Origin: Streptomyces sp. DH5
Lineage (GTDB): Bacteria; Actinomycetota; Actinomycetes; Streptomycetales; Streptomycetaceae
Assembly (NCBI RefSeq): GCF_020873915.1
Contig: NZ_JAHWGP010000017.1
Coordinates: 89,829 to 153,828, forward strand
Direction: 5' to 3'
DNA: 64,000 nt
The translations under genes were made by a program, and so were the position numbers. Within the stretch, counting starts at the first letter, position 1. Each line of letters begins with the position of its first letter. Under the pieces are notes generated by a model. The model ran no database searches and was not told where the DNA came from. It saw only the letters and a program-made list of their open reading frames with translations. Of the stretch, positions 24,066-33,336 are shown piece after piece.

Positions 24066-25226
24066 GTGACCGAGCTCGCCGCGGCGAAAGCCGCTTTGAA
24101 GACCCAGGCAGTCGAGACGCCGTCGTGGGCGTACGGGAACTCGGGGACCCGTTTCAAGGTGTTCGCACAGCAGGGTGTCCCGCGCACTCCGCAGGAGAAG
24201 CTGGACGACGCGGCCAAGGTGCACGAGTTCACGGGGGTCGCGCCGACCGTGGCGCTGCACATCCCGTGGGACAAGGTCGAGGACTACGCGGCGCTGGCCC
24301 GGCACGCCGAGGACCGCGGGGTGCGGCTCGGCACCATCAACTCCAACACCTTCCAGGACGACGACTACCGGCTGGGCAGCATCTGCCACCCGGACGCGGC
24401 GGTGCGCAGGAAGGCCGTGGACCACCTGCTGGAGTGCGTCGACATCATGGACGCGACCGGCTCCAGGGACCTCAAACTGTGGTTCGCCGACGGGACGAAC
24501 TACCCCGGCCAGGACGACGTCAGGGCACGGCAGGACCGGCTCGCCGAGGGACTGCGCGAGGTGTACGAGCGGCTCGGCGAGGGGCAGCGGATGCTGCTGG
24601 AGTACAAGCTCTTCGAGCCGGCGTTCTACACCACGGACGTGCCGGACTGGGGGACGGCCTACGCGCACTGCCTGAAGCTCGGCGAGAGGGCCCAGGTCGT
24701 GGTCGACACCGGCCACCACGCGCCGGGGACCAACATCGAGTTCATCGTCGCGACGCTGCTGAGGGAGGGGAAGCTCGGCGGGTTCGACTTCAACTCGCGG
24801 TTCTACGCCGACGACGACCTGATGGTCGGTGCCGCCGACCCGTTCCAGCTGTTCCGGATCATGTACGAGGTGATCCGCGGGGGCGGGTTCACGCCCGAGG
24901 TGGCGTTCATGCTCGACCAGTGCCACAACATCGAGGCGAAGATCCCGGCGATCATCCGTTCCGTCATGAACGTCCAGGAGGCCACGGCCAAGGCGCTGCT
25001 GGTCGACCGGGCGGCGCTGGGCGAGGCGCAGGCCTCGGGGGACGTGCTCGGGGCCAACGCCGTGCTGATGGACGCGTACGACACGGACGTGCGTCCGCTG
25101 CTGCGTGAGGTGCGGGAGGAGATGGGGCTGGACCCCGAGCCGCTCAAGGCGTACAAGGCGTCCGGGTGGGGCGAGAAGATCGTTGCCGAGCGGGTCGGCG
25201 GTGAGCAGGCCGGTTGGGGGGCGTGA
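24066..25226 (+). CDS. rhaI: L-rhamnose isomerase
   Basis: A 386-residue TIM-barrel isomerase that converts L-rhamnose to L-rhamnulose, first step of the pathway. It is of the RhaI type (Pseudomonas stutzeri-like, broad aldose/ketose range) rather than E. coli RhaA. Marks are VALHIPWDKVEDYAALA, LGTINSNTFQDDDYRLGS, DLKLWFADGTNYPGQDD, EYKLFEPAFY, VVVDTGHHAPGTNIE and FDFNSRFYADDDL, which include the metal-binding Glu, Asp and His residues. GTG 24066 follows AGGAG at 24052. It heads the rightward operon under the promoter/operator at 23978-24025. Confidence 0.94.
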   Translation: MTELAAAKAALKTQAVETPSWAYGNSGTRFKVFAQQGVPRTPQEKLDDAAKVHEFTGVAPTVALHIPWDKVEDYAALARHAEDRGVRLGTINSNTFQDDDYRLGSICHPDAAVRRKAVDHLLECVDIMDATGSRDLKLWFADGTNYPGQDDVRARQDRLAEGLREVYERLGEGQRMLLEYKLFEPAFYTTDVPDWGTAYAHCLKLGERAQVVVDTGHHAPGTNIEFIVATLLREGKLGGFDFNSRFYADDDLMVGAADPFQLFRIMYEVIRGGGFTPEVAFMLDQCHNIEAKIPAIIRSVMNVQEATAKALLVDRAALGEAQASGDVLGANAVLMDAYDTDVRPLLREVREEMGLDPEPLKAYKASGWGEKIVAERVGGEQAGWGA

Positions 25227-25361
25227 GCGCCTGCCGGGTTCTCGTCCGTCGCGGGCTGCGGGTCCGTCGTGGCTGATCCCGCCCACGCGGCGGTAGCCGC
25301 GCATGGAAACAGCCCCGCGCCCCTTCTTCACTCACCCTCTCCTGAGAAGGAACCGAAGTTC

Positions 25362-27401
25362 ATGGCAACCAACACCGAAGCTGCCGCCCTGCTCGCCCGC
25401 TCGCACCGGCTCGGTGCCGACCCCCGTAACACCAACTACGCCGGCGGCAACACCTCCGCCAAGGGCACCGAGACCGACCCCGTCACCGGGGGCGACGTCG
25501 AGCTGATGTGGGTCAAGGGGTCCGGGGGCGACCTCGGGACGCTGACCGAGGCGGGGCTGGCCGCGCTGCGGCTGGACCGGCTGCGGGCGCTGACCGACGT
25601 CTACCCGGGTGTCGAGCGCGAGGACGAGATGGTCGCCGCGTTCGACTACTGCCTGCACGGCAAGGGCGGTGCGGCCCCGTCGATCGACACCGCGATGCAC
25701 GGGCTCGTCGACGCCGCGCACGTGGACCACCTCCACCCCGACTCCGGGATCGCGCTCGCCTGCGCAGCCGACGGGGAGAAGCTGACCGCGGAGTGCTTCG
25801 GCGACACCGTGGTGTGGGTGCCCTGGCGGCGGCCCGGTTTCCAGCTCGGGCTGGACATCGCCGCCGTGAAGGAGGCCAACCCGCAGGCCATCGGGTGTGT
25901 GCTCGGCGGGCACGGCATCACCGCCTGGGGCGACACCTCCGAGGAGTGCGAGCGCAACTCGCTGCACATCATCCGCACCGCCGAGGCGTTCCTCGCCGAG
26001 CGCGGCCGGCCGGAGCCGTTCGGGCCGGTGATCGAGGGGTACGAGGCGCTGTCCGGGGAGGAGCGCCGGGAGCGGGCCGCCGCCCTGGCGCCGTACGTCC
26101 GCGCCGTCGCCTCGCAGGACCGGCCGCAGGTCGGCCACTTCGACGACTCCGACGCCGTACTGGACTTCCTGGCCCGCGCCGAGCACCCGCGGCTGGCCGC
26201 GCTGGGCACCTCCTGCCCGGACCACTTCCTGCGCACCAAGGTCCGCCCGCTCGTCCTGGACCTGCCGCCGTCCGCCCCGCTGGACGAGGCGGTGGCCCGG
26301 CTGAAGGAGCTGCACGCGGCCTATCGCGAGGAGTACGCCGCCTACTACGCGCGGCATGCGGAGCCGGACTCCCCCGCGATGCGCGGGGCCGACCCGGCGA
26401 TCGTGCTGGTGCCGGGTGTGGGCATGTTCAGCTTCGGCAAGGACAAGCAGACCGCGCGGGTGGCCGGCGAGTTCTACCTCAACGCGATCAACGTGATGCG
26501 CGGGGCCGAGGCGGTCTCCACGTACGCGCCGATCAAGGAGTCGGAGAAGTTCCGCATCGAGTACTGGGCGCTGGAGGAGGCCAAGCTCCAGCGGATGCCG
26601 AAGCCCAAGCCGCTCGCCACCCGGGTGGCGCTGGTGACGGGCTCGGGCAGCGGGATCGGCAAGGCGATCGCCCAGCGGCTGGTGGCCGAGGGCGCGTGCG
26701 TCGTCGTGGCCGACCTGAACGGGGAGAACGCCGCGGTCGTCGCCGAGGAGCTGGGCGGGTCGGACAAGGCCGTCGCCGTGACCGTCGACGTGACGTCCGA
26801 GGAGCAGATCGCGGATGCCTTCAAGGCCGCCGTGCTCGCCTTCGGCGGAGTCGACCTGGTGGTGAACAACGCCGGCATCTCGATCTCCAAGCCGCTGCTC
26901 GAGACGTCCGCGAAGGACTGGGACCTCCAGCACGACATCATGGCCCGCGGTTCCTTCCTCGTCTCGCGCGAGGCGGCCCGGGTGATGACCGCGCAGGAGC
27001 TGGGTGGGGACATCGTCTACATCGCGTCGAAGAACGCGGTGTTCGCCGGCCCCAACAACATCGCCTACTCCGCCACCAAGGCCGACCAGGCCCACCAGGT
27101 GCGCCTGCTCGCCGCCGAACTGGGTGAGCACGGCATCCGGGTCAACGGCGTCAACCCGGACGGCGTGGTGCGCGGTTCCGGGATCTTCGCGGGCGGCTGG
27201 GGCGCCCAGCGCGCGGCGACCTACGGCATCGAGGAGGAGAAGCTCGGCGAGTTCTACGCCCAGCGGACCATCCTCAAGCGCGAGGTGCTGCCCGAGCACG
27301 TGGCGAACGCCGTGTTCGCGCTGACCGGCGGCGACCTCACCCATACCACCGGACTGCACGTCCCGGTCGACGCCGGCGTCGCCGCCGCGTTCCTGCGATG
27401 A
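25362..27401 (+). CDS. Bifunctional rhamnulose-1-phosphate aldolase / short-chain (lactaldehyde) dehydrogenase
   Basis: A 679-residue fusion, known elsewhere as RhaEW or RhaD-type bifunctional enzyme. Residues about 1-420 are a class II aldolase/adducin domain (TNYAGGNTSAKGT, VDHLHPDSGIALA, VLGGHGITAWG, with zinc His ligands) that splits rhamnulose-1-phosphate into DHAP and L-lactaldehyde. Residues about 420-679 are an SDR dehydrogenase: TGSGSGIG at 426-433, VVNNAGIS, and YSATK with Tyr569 and Lys573. It oxidises lactaldehyde to L-lactate. ATG 25362 follows GAGAAGGAA. Its stop overlaps the rhamnulokinase start by four bases. Confidence 0.93.
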   Translation: MATNTEAAALLARSHRLGADPRNTNYAGGNTSAKGTETDPVTGGDVELMWVKGSGGDLGTLTEAGLAALRLDRLRALTDVYPGVEREDEMVAAFDYCLHGKGGAAPSIDTAMHGLVDAAHVDHLHPDSGIALACAADGEKLTAECFGDTVVWVPWRRPGFQLGLDIAAVKEANPQAIGCVLGGHGITAWGDTSEECERNSLHIIRTAEAFLAERGRPEPFGPVIEGYEALSGEERRERAAALAPYVRAVASQDRPQVGHFDDSDAVLDFLARAEHPRLAALGTSCPDHFLRTKVRPLVLDLPPSAPLDEAVARLKELHAAYREEYAAYYARHAEPDSPAMRGADPAIVLVPGVGMFSFGKDKQTARVAGEFYLNAINVMRGAEAVSTYAPIKESEKFRIEYWALEEAKLQRMPKPKPLATRVALVTGSGSGIGKAIAQRLVAEGACVVVADLNGENAAVVAEELGGSDKAVAVTVDVTSEEQIADAFKAAVLAFGGVDLVVNNAGISISKPLLETSAKDWDLQHDIMARGSFLVSREAARVMTAQELGGDIVYIASKNAVFAGPNNIAYSATKADQAHQVRLLAAELGEHGIRVNGVNPDGVVRGSGIFAGGWGAQRAATYGIEEEKLGEFYAQRTILKREVLPEHVANAVFALTGGDLTHTTGLHVPVDAGVAAAFLR

Positions 27402-28843
27402 GCGCCGTGAAGTCCTACGCCGCGGTCGACCTCGGCGCGTCCAGCGGGCGCGTCATGGTCGGCCGCGTCGGCCCCGACAGCCTGGAGCTGACCGAGGCCC
27501 ACCGCTTCCCCAACCGGCCGGTGCGCGTGCCCGAGGGGCTGCGCTGGGACGTCCTGGGGCTGTACGCCGGAGTGCTGGACGGGCTGAAGACGGCCGGCGC
27601 GGTGGACTCCGTCGGCATCGACAGCTGGGCCGTGGACTACGGGCTGCTGGACGCGGACGGGGCGCTGCTCGGCAACCCGGTGCACTACCGCGACAGCCGT
27701 ACCGACCGGATCGCGGAGAAGGTGTGGGCGACCGTGCCCGCCGAGGAGCTGTACGCGGCGACCGGTCTGCAGTACGCGCCGTTCAACACGCTGTACCAGT
27801 TGACGGCGGCCCGCGAGTCGGCCCAACTGGCTCAGACCCGGCGTCTTTTGCTCATCCCGGATCTGCTGACGTACTGGCTGACCGGCGAGCAGGGCACGGA
27901 GCTGACCAACGCCTCGACCACCCAGCTGATCGACCCGCGCACCCGCGACTGGGCGCACGGGGTGGTGGAGCGCCTCGGCATCGACCTCTCGCTGTTCGCG
28001 CCGCTGCGGCAGCCGGGGGACGCGGCCGGGGTGCTGCGGCCCGAGGTGCTGGAGGAGACCGGGCTGGCCGGGCCGGTCCCGGTGACGGCGGTCGGCTCGC
28101 ACGACACCGCGTCCGCGGTGGCCGCCGTACCGGCGGACGGCCAGCGGTTCGCGTACATCTGCACCGGCACCTGGTCACTGGCCGGTCTGGAGCTGGACGC
28201 GCCGGTGCTCACCGAGGAGAGCCGGGCCGCCAACTTCACCAACGAGCTGGGGCTGGACGGCACGGTCCGCTATCTGCGCAACATCATGGGCCTGTGGCTG
28301 CTCCAGGAGTGCCTGCGGGCCTGGGACGAGCCCGACCTCGGCGCGCTGCTGCCGGCGGCCGCGAAGGTGCCGGCGCTGCGGTCGGTGGTGGACGCCGGGG
28401 ACGCGGCGTTCCTCGCGCCCGGGCGGATGCCGGAGCGGATCGCCGAGGCCTGCCGGGACTCGGGACAGCCCGTGCCGGCCACCCCCGCCGAGATCACCCG
28501 GTGCATCCTCGACTCGCTCGCCCTGGCCCACCGCAAGGCCGTCACCGACGCGCAGCTGCTCGCCGGGCGGTCCGTCGACGTCGTGCACATCGTGGGCGGC
28601 GGCACCCGCAACGCCCTGCTGTGCCAGCTGACCGCCGACGCCTGCGGGCTGCCGGTGGTGGCCGGGCCGACGGAGGCGGCGGCCCTGGGCAACGTACTGG
28701 TGCAGGCCCGTGCCCACGGCCTGGTCGGCGACCTGGCCGGGATGCGGCGGCTGCTCACCCGTACGCAACCGCTGACGCGGTACGAGCCGCGCGGCGGTAC
28801 GCAGCGGTGGCAGGCGGCGCAGGCCCGGCTCGCCCGGGGCTGA
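27398..28843 (+). CDS. rhaB: Rhamnulokinase
   Basis: A 481-residue FGGY-family sugar kinase that phosphorylates L-rhamnulose at C1 with ATP. The N-terminal ATPase fold starts AAVDLGASSGRVMVGRV; SVGIDSWAVDYGLLDADG is the RhaB-specific active-site stretch; VGSHDTASAVAAVP and YICTGTWSLAGLEL follow, then the C-terminal nucleotide site VHIVGGGTRNALLCQLTAD. The length is normal for RhaB. The ATG overlaps the aldolase stop (ATGA), so translation is coupled. It completes the isomerase-aldolase-kinase set. Confidence 0.94.
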   Translation: MSAVKSYAAVDLGASSGRVMVGRVGPDSLELTEAHRFPNRPVRVPEGLRWDVLGLYAGVLDGLKTAGAVDSVGIDSWAVDYGLLDADGALLGNPVHYRDSRTDRIAEKVWATVPAEELYAATGLQYAPFNTLYQLTAARESAQLAQTRRLLLIPDLLTYWLTGEQGTELTNASTTQLIDPRTRDWAHGVVERLGIDLSLFAPLRQPGDAAGVLRPEVLEETGLAGPVPVTAVGSHDTASAVAAVPADGQRFAYICTGTWSLAGLELDAPVLTEESRAANFTNELGLDGTVRYLRNIMGLWLLQECLRAWDEPDLGALLPAAAKVPALRSVVDAGDAAFLAPGRMPERIAEACRDSGQPVPATPAEITRCILDSLALAHRKAVTDAQLLAGRSVDVVHIVGGGTRNALLCQLTADACGLPVVAGPTEAAALGNVLVQARAHGLVGDLAGMRRLLTRTQPLTRYEPRGGTQRWQAAQARLARG

Positions 28844-28915
28844 CGCGGTCTCCCCCGGGCCCCCGCTCCCCCACTACCCTGCATTCACCCGATGATCGAT
28901 TCACTAGGAGCCGCG

Positions 28916-29671
28916 ATGCGTGTCGCACTGTTCCTGACCTGTGTCAACGACACGCTGTATCCGGACACCGGGCGCGCCGTGGTGAAACTCCTGACCAGGC
29001 TGGGCGTCGACGTCGACTTCCCGATGGCGCAGACGTGTTGCGGCCAGGCGCACTACAACACGGGCTACCGGCACGAGGCCGAGCCGCTCGCCCGGCACTT
29101 CTCCGATGTCTTCGGGGGATACGAGGCGATCGTGACGCCGTCCGGGTCGTGCGGGGCGATGGTGCGGGAGCTGTATCCGCGGATGGGTGAGCGGGCCCGG
29201 GCGGAGGGCCGCGGGGACACCCTCGCGGCGACGCTGGCGCCGGTGGTGCCGAAGACGTACGAGCTCACGGAGTTCCTGGTGGACGTGCTGGGGGTGACGG
29301 ACGTCGGGGCGTACTACCCGCACAAGGTGACCTACCACCCGACCTGTCACGGGCTGCGCGGTCTCGGTCTCGGCGAGCGGCCCCTGCGGCTGCTGCGGGC
29401 GGTGAAGGGGCTGGAACTGGCCGAACTGCCGGGCGCCGAGGAGTGCTGCGGCTTCGGCGGCACCTTCGCGCTGAAGAACTCCGACGTCTCGGCGGCGATG
29501 GGCACCGACAAGGTGCGCAACGCCGAGTCGACGGGCGCCGAGGTGCTGTGCGCGGCGGACAACTCCTGTCTGATGCACATCGGCGGAACGATGACCAGGC
29601 TGCGGACCGGCATGCGGCCGGTGCACATCGCGGAGATCCTGGCGAGCACGGAGGAGGAGCCGGCCGTATGA
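28916..29671 (+). CDS. lutA: L-lactate utilisation protein LutA, (Fe-S)-binding
   Basis: A 251-residue protein with two CCG domains. The first has QTCCGQAHYNTGYR and PSGSCGAM, the second YHPTCHGLRGLG and GAEECCGFGGTFALKN; these cysteines bind Fe-S clusters in LutA/LldE and the heterodisulfide reductase family. With LutB and LutC it oxidises L-lactate to pyruvate without flavin. ATG 28916 follows TAGGAG. It is 72 bases after rhaB and directly downstream of the lactate-producing pathway, so it probably serves rhamnose use as well as external lactate. Confidence 0.92.
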   Translation: MRVALFLTCVNDTLYPDTGRAVVKLLTRLGVDVDFPMAQTCCGQAHYNTGYRHEAEPLARHFSDVFGGYEAIVTPSGSCGAMVRELYPRMGERARAEGRGDTLAATLAPVVPKTYELTEFLVDVLGVTDVGAYYPHKVTYHPTCHGLRGLGLGERPLRLLRAVKGLELAELPGAEECCGFGGTFALKNSDVSAAMGTDKVRNAESTGAEVLCAADNSCLMHIGGTMTRLRTGMRPVHIAEILASTEEEPAV

Positions 29672-31146
29672 GCGGGACGTTCGTCGGGATGCCGGCGTTT
29701 CCCAAGGCCGCCCACGAGGCGGTCGGCAACGCGACGCTGCGGGGCAACCTGCGGCACGCCACGCACACCATCCGCGCCAAGCGCGCGAGCGCCGTCGCCG
29801 AGGTCTCCGACTGGGCCGAGCTGCGCGAGGCCGGCAAGCGGATCAAGGACCACACGCTCCGTCACCTCGACCGCTACCTCGAGCAGTTGGAGGAGTCGGT
29901 GACGGCGACGGGCGGCACCGTGCACTGGGCCGCGGACGCCGACGAGGCCAACCGGATCGTCACCGGGCTGGTGAAGGCGACCGGTGAGTCGGAGGTCGTC
30001 AAGGTCAAGTCGATGGCCACGCAGGAGATCGGCCTCAACGAGGCGCTGGAGGCGGAGGGCATCGCCGCCTACGAGACCGATCTCGCCGAGCTGATCGTGC
30101 AGTTGGGCAAGGACCGGCCCTCGCACATCCTGGTGCCGGCGATCCACCGCAACCGCGGGGAGATCCGGGAGATCTTCACCCGCGAGATGAGCGAGTGGGG
30201 CCGCCCCGCCCCCGAGGGGCTGACGGACTCGCCCGCCGAACTCGCCGAGGCGGCGCGGCTGCACCTGCGGGAGAAGTTCCTGCGCGCCAAGGTCGGCGTC
30301 TCTGGCGCCAACTTCATGGTCGCCGAGACCGGCACGCTGGTGGTGGTGGAGTCCGAGGGCAACGGGCGGATGTGCCTGACCCTGCCCGAGACGCTGATCT
30401 CGGTCGTCGGCATCGAGAAGATCGTGCCGACCTGGCAGGACCTGGAGGTGTTCCTGCAGACCCTCCCCCGCTCCTCGACCGCCGAGCGGATGAACCCGTA
30501 CACCTCGACGTGGACCGGCACCACCGAGGAGGACGGGCCTCAGAACTTCCACCTGGTCCTGCTGGACAACGGCCGCACCGACACCCTCGCCGACGAGGTG
30601 GGTCGGCAGGCGCTGCGCTGCATCCGCTGCTCGGCCTGCCTCAACGTGTGCCCGGTGTACGAGCGGGCCGGCGGCCATGCCTACGGCTCGGTCTACCCGG
30701 GCCCGATCGGCGCCATCCTCAGCCCCCAGCTGCGGGGCACCGGCAGCGAGATCGACGCCTCCCTGCCGTACGCGTCCTCGCTGTGCGGGGCCTGCTACGA
30801 GGTGTGCCCGGTCGCCATCGACATCCCCGAGGTGCTGGTGCACCTGCGGGAGCGGGTGGCCCAGGGCGGGGAGGTGATCCGGGGCGGCAACAAGGTGGTG
30901 CTCAAGCCGGCCAGGGGGCACGCCGCCGAGCGCGCCGCGATGCGCGCCGCCCGCTGGGCGTTCGCGCACCCCGGAGCCCTGCGCGCCGGTCAGCGCCTCG
31001 CCTCGCGCACCCGCCGCTTCCATCCGCGCACCCTGCCGGGCCCCGGCCGGGCGTGGAGCGGCACCCGGGACCTGCCGCCGGTGCCGGCGGAACCGTTCCG
31101 GGACTGGTGGCAGCGTACGCAGGGCGCGAAGGGAGCGGCGAAGTGA
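29668..31146 (+). CDS. lutB: L-lactate utilisation protein LutB, Fe-S electron carrier
   Basis: A 492-residue protein. The N-terminal two-thirds is the LUD/DUF162 fold (VKVKSMATQEIGLNEALEAE, ILVPAIHRNRGEIREIF, GANFMVAETGTLVVVESEGN). The C-terminal part is a two-cluster ferredoxin: CIRCSACLNVC with Cys318, 321, 324 and 328, and CGACYEVCPVAIDIP. It would transfer electrons from lactate oxidation to the respiratory chain. The start overlaps the lutA stop and the stop overlaps the lutC start, so the three genes are translationally coupled. Confidence 0.93.
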   Translation: MSGTFVGMPAFPKAAHEAVGNATLRGNLRHATHTIRAKRASAVAEVSDWAELREAGKRIKDHTLRHLDRYLEQLEESVTATGGTVHWAADADEANRIVTGLVKATGESEVVKVKSMATQEIGLNEALEAEGIAAYETDLAELIVQLGKDRPSHILVPAIHRNRGEIREIFTREMSEWGRPAPEGLTDSPAELAEAARLHLREKFLRAKVGVSGANFMVAETGTLVVVESEGNGRMCLTLPETLISVVGIEKIVPTWQDLEVFLQTLPRSSTAERMNPYTSTWTGTTEEDGPQNFHLVLLDNGRTDTLADEVGRQALRCIRCSACLNVCPVYERAGGHAYGSVYPGPIGAILSPQLRGTGSEIDASLPYASSLCGACYEVCPVAIDIPEVLVHLRERVAQGGEVIRGGNKVVLKPARGHAAERAAMRAARWAFAHPGALRAGQRLASRTRRFHPRTLPGPGRAWSGTRDLPPVPAEPFRDWWQRTQGAKGAAK

Positions 31147-31784
31147 GCAGCAGGGAAAGGATCCTGGGCCGGGTGCGGCGGGCCCTCGCCGACGTCCCGG
31201 AGGACGACGCCCCGTACGAGCGGGCCGGCGCCCGTGACTACCTGCGCGAGCACGGTGAGCGCACCGTCGGGGAGACGGTGGACCTGCTCGCGGAGAACCT
31301 GGCCGACTACCGGGCGGTCGTGCACCGTACGGACGCGGCCGGACTGGCCGGTGTGATCGCCGGGCTGCTCGCGGCGCGCGGCGCGTCGTCGGTGCTCGTG
31401 CCGCCCGGCCTCGACGCGGACTGGCTCGCGTCGGCGGAGGTGACGCGGGTCGCGGACCGGGCGGAGAGCACCCCGCGGGAACTGGACCGGGTGGACAGCG
31501 TGGTCACCGGCTGCGCGCTCGCCATCGCCGAGACCGGCACCCTCGTCCTGGACGGATCCCCCGACCAGGGCCGGCGCCGCATCACCCTCGTCCCCGACCA
31601 CCACATCTGCGTGGTCCACGTCCCTGAGCAGGTGGTCTCCTCCGTCCCGCAGGCCCTCGAACGCCTCGACCCGGCCCGCCCGCTCACCTGGATCTCCGGC
31701 CCGTCGGCGACCAGCGACATCGAACTCGACCGGGTCGAGGGCGTGCACGGCCCGCGCACCCTGGAGGTCGTGCTGGTCGGATGA
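31143..31784 (+). CDS. lutC: L-lactate utilisation protein LutC
   Basis: A 213-residue LUD-domain protein, third subunit of the LutABC complex. VSSRERILGRVRRALADVP is the family start; DSVVTGCALAIAETGTLVLDG and VPDHHICVVHVPEQVVSSVP are the conserved core, and GPSATSDIELDRVEGVHGPR the C-terminal signature. GTG 31143 overlaps the lutB stop. No lactate permease gene lies nearby. Confidence 0.92.
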   Translation: MSSRERILGRVRRALADVPEDDAPYERAGARDYLREHGERTVGETVDLLAENLADYRAVVHRTDAAGLAGVIAGLLAARGASSVLVPPGLDADWLASAEVTRVADRAESTPRELDRVDSVVTGCALAIAETGTLVLDGSPDQGRRRITLVPDHHICVVHVPEQVVSSVPQALERLDPARPLTWISGPSATSDIELDRVEGVHGPRTLEVVLVG

Positions 31785-31871
31785 GGCCCCGCGGTGGGGG
31801 CTCCGGCTTCCCGCACCCGTCCGGTTCCGCGTCTCGTGGAGCACGGCCGTCCCGACCGCGCGACAAGGCGG

Positions 31872-32348
31872 GTGAGCAAGCGCTTGGACAGGTCCGGACG
31901 TCCCACGGGTGTCCGGACGGTGCCGTCGCGGTGGGGCGGGCCGGCGGACCGGGAGCAGTCGCGCGAGCGGCTGGCGGCGGCCCTCGCCGACGACGACGGT
32001 GCTCTCCTGGCCCGGTTGGCGGTGGAGGCGGTCGACGGCTTCGGCGGATACGGGAGTTCACCGGGGTCGGACGGCTGGTCGTCGTACCGGACGCTGGGCC
32101 GGCTGCGGCCTCAGACGCTGCTGGCCCGGGTGCGGGACAGGGCGGCGGGGGCGGGACGAGACGCGAGGGCGGGACGGGACGGCGGGGGCAGGACGGGGCG
32201 GCGGGGGCGGGACAGGGCGGCGGGGTTCGGCGACCGGCTGCTGGAGGACGAGATCCGGCGGCGCATCACGGAGGTCCAGCGGCGGATGGTTGCCGCGGAG
32301 GCGCGGCGCCGGGTGGCGGAACGGCGCGGCCGGGACGAGGCCGCGTGA
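31872..32348 (+). CDS. Hypothetical Arg/Gly-rich protein with an internal repeat expansion
   Basis: A 158-residue basic protein of no recognised family. It has a helical core (REQSRERLAAALADDDGALL, ARLAVEAVDGFGGYG), then an Arg-Gly-Ala low-complexity stretch, then a C-terminal helix (FGDRLLEDEIRRRITEVQRR). The low-complexity part contains VRDRAAGAG and GRDRAAGFG 25 residues apart, encoded by a DNA duplication. GTG 31872 is the likely start, though the ribosome site is weak and GTG 31794 is possible. It is rightward, after lutC, but its role in lactate use is doubtful. Confidence 0.6.
   Translation: MSKRLDRSGRPTGVRTVPSRWGGPADREQSRERLAAALADDDGALLARLAVEAVDGFGGYGSSPGSDGWSSYRTLGRLRPQTLLARVRDRAAGAGRDARAGRDGGGRTGRRGRDRAAGFGDRLLEDEIRRRITEVQRRMVAAEARRRVAERRGRDEAA
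32132..32225. repeat. G-rich imperfect tandem repeat inside a gene
   Basis: The 19-mer GCGGGACAGGGCGGCGGGG occurs at 32132-32150 and 32207-32225, a 75-bp (25-codon) period, with related GGGACGGGACGGCGGGGG sequence between. The strand is almost pure G on the coding side, so G-quadruplexes are possible. Confidence 0.75.
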
Positions 32349-32485
32349 CGCGGCGGGCCCGCCGGCGCGGAGCCGCGAGAGGGGCCCGGGGCGCTGCCAC
32401 CGAGCCCCGGCGTGCCTCCCGGCCGGTGGCGCCCAGTACGACGCCCGGTTCGCCCTCGGCGCTGGGGGCGGTCCACCCGGCCGCT

Positions 32486-33325
32486 TCAGCCGTGCCACAC
32501 GGTACGGACCCGGTCCGCGTACTCGGCGGCCTGCCGGAAACCCGCACGGGCCGCTTCCGGGACACGGGACGGGTCCAGGGCGTTGGTGCCGAAGGCCCGG
32601 CGTGCCCGCCGGTCGGGGACCAGGAGCACGGCACGGACACCATCCGCGGTCATCGCGGCCACCTGGTCGACGGCGCTCGGGCTCGCTCCGGGCCCTTTCG
32701 GGACCGGGGCCAGGACCACGACCCGCCGGCAGTCGTCCACCAGGTCCGCGTTGGTGGTGGAGCGCACGCCACCGTCCATCCAGCGCCCGTCGCCGATCGT
32801 GACCGGCGGGAACAGGGGCGGCAGGGCGCAGGTGGCCGCCAGGGCCCGCAGCAGTCCGACGCCGCTGCCGGCGTGCAAGCCCTCGGTCCGGCCGGTGAGC
32901 GCGTCCGTGGCGAAGAACCGCAGGGGCCGCGCCGGCCATTGACGGACGGGCAGGTGGGGGCGGATCACGTCGCACACATCGGCTTCCGAGACACCGCGCA
33001 CCGACAGGGCGAGTCGTCCCAGCCGTTCGACCACCTTCTCCGGGTCGCGTGAACCGAGCGCGGCCCACAAGTACTTGACCGTCATGCCCAGCGTGAAGTC
33101 CACGTCGAGCAGGACGCGCCTGCGGCCGACCTGCTCCTCGTACAGGTCCGCCGGTGCCGCACCCGCCGCCAGATCCAGTGCGAGCAGCGAGCCTGCCGAG
33201 GTACCGGCCAGCACCCCGGTGCCGGTGAGGTCCACTCCGGCCTTCGCCAGTCCCGCCAGCATTCCGGTCTCCCAGGCGTAGGCGGTCAGCCCGCCCCCGC
33301 CCAGCACCAAAGCCGTCTCGAACAC
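32486..33325 (-). CDS. Patatin-like phospholipase family protein
   Basis: A 279-residue serine lipid acyl hydrolase. The glycine-rich oxyanion loop is LVLGGGGLTAYAW (residues 7-19), the nucleophile motif GTSAG holds Ser43, and the catalytic Asp184 is in MDGGVRS. This Ser-Asp dyad is complete, so the enzyme should hydrolyse phospholipid or other lipid esters. No signal peptide is seen, so it acts in the cytosol or at the inner membrane face. GTG 33325 is used. Two identical-spaced palindromes lie 12-71 bases upstream and probably form its operator. Confidence 0.9.
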   Translation of the reverse strand: MFETALVLGGGGLTAYAWETGMLAGLAKAGVDLTGTGVLAGTSAGSLLALDLAAGAAPADLYEEQVGRRRVLLDVDFTLGMTVKYLWAALGSRDPEKVVERLGRLALSVRGVSEADVCDVIRPHLPVRQWPARPLRFFATDALTGRTEGLHAGSGVGLLRALAATCALPPLFPPVTIGDGRWMDGGVRSTTNADLVDDCRRVVVLAPVPKGPGASPSAVDQVAAMTADGVRAVLLVPDRRARRAFGTNALDPSRVPEAARAGFRQAAEYADRVRTVWHG

Positions 33326-33336
33326 GCCACCCCCTC

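Noticed and set aside
25332-27359. Long reverse-strand frame opposite the aldolase/dehydrogenase
   Set aside because: Shadow of a gene with complete catalytic motifs on the forward strand; no ribosome site.
29347-31023. Reverse-strand frame opposite lutA/lutB
   Set aside because: Shadow frame; the forward genes have all cysteine motifs and coupled starts.
32140-32226. Possible CRISPR or integron-like repeat array
   Set aside because: The repeats are imperfect, G-rich and in frame within a gene; there are no spacers of uniform length.
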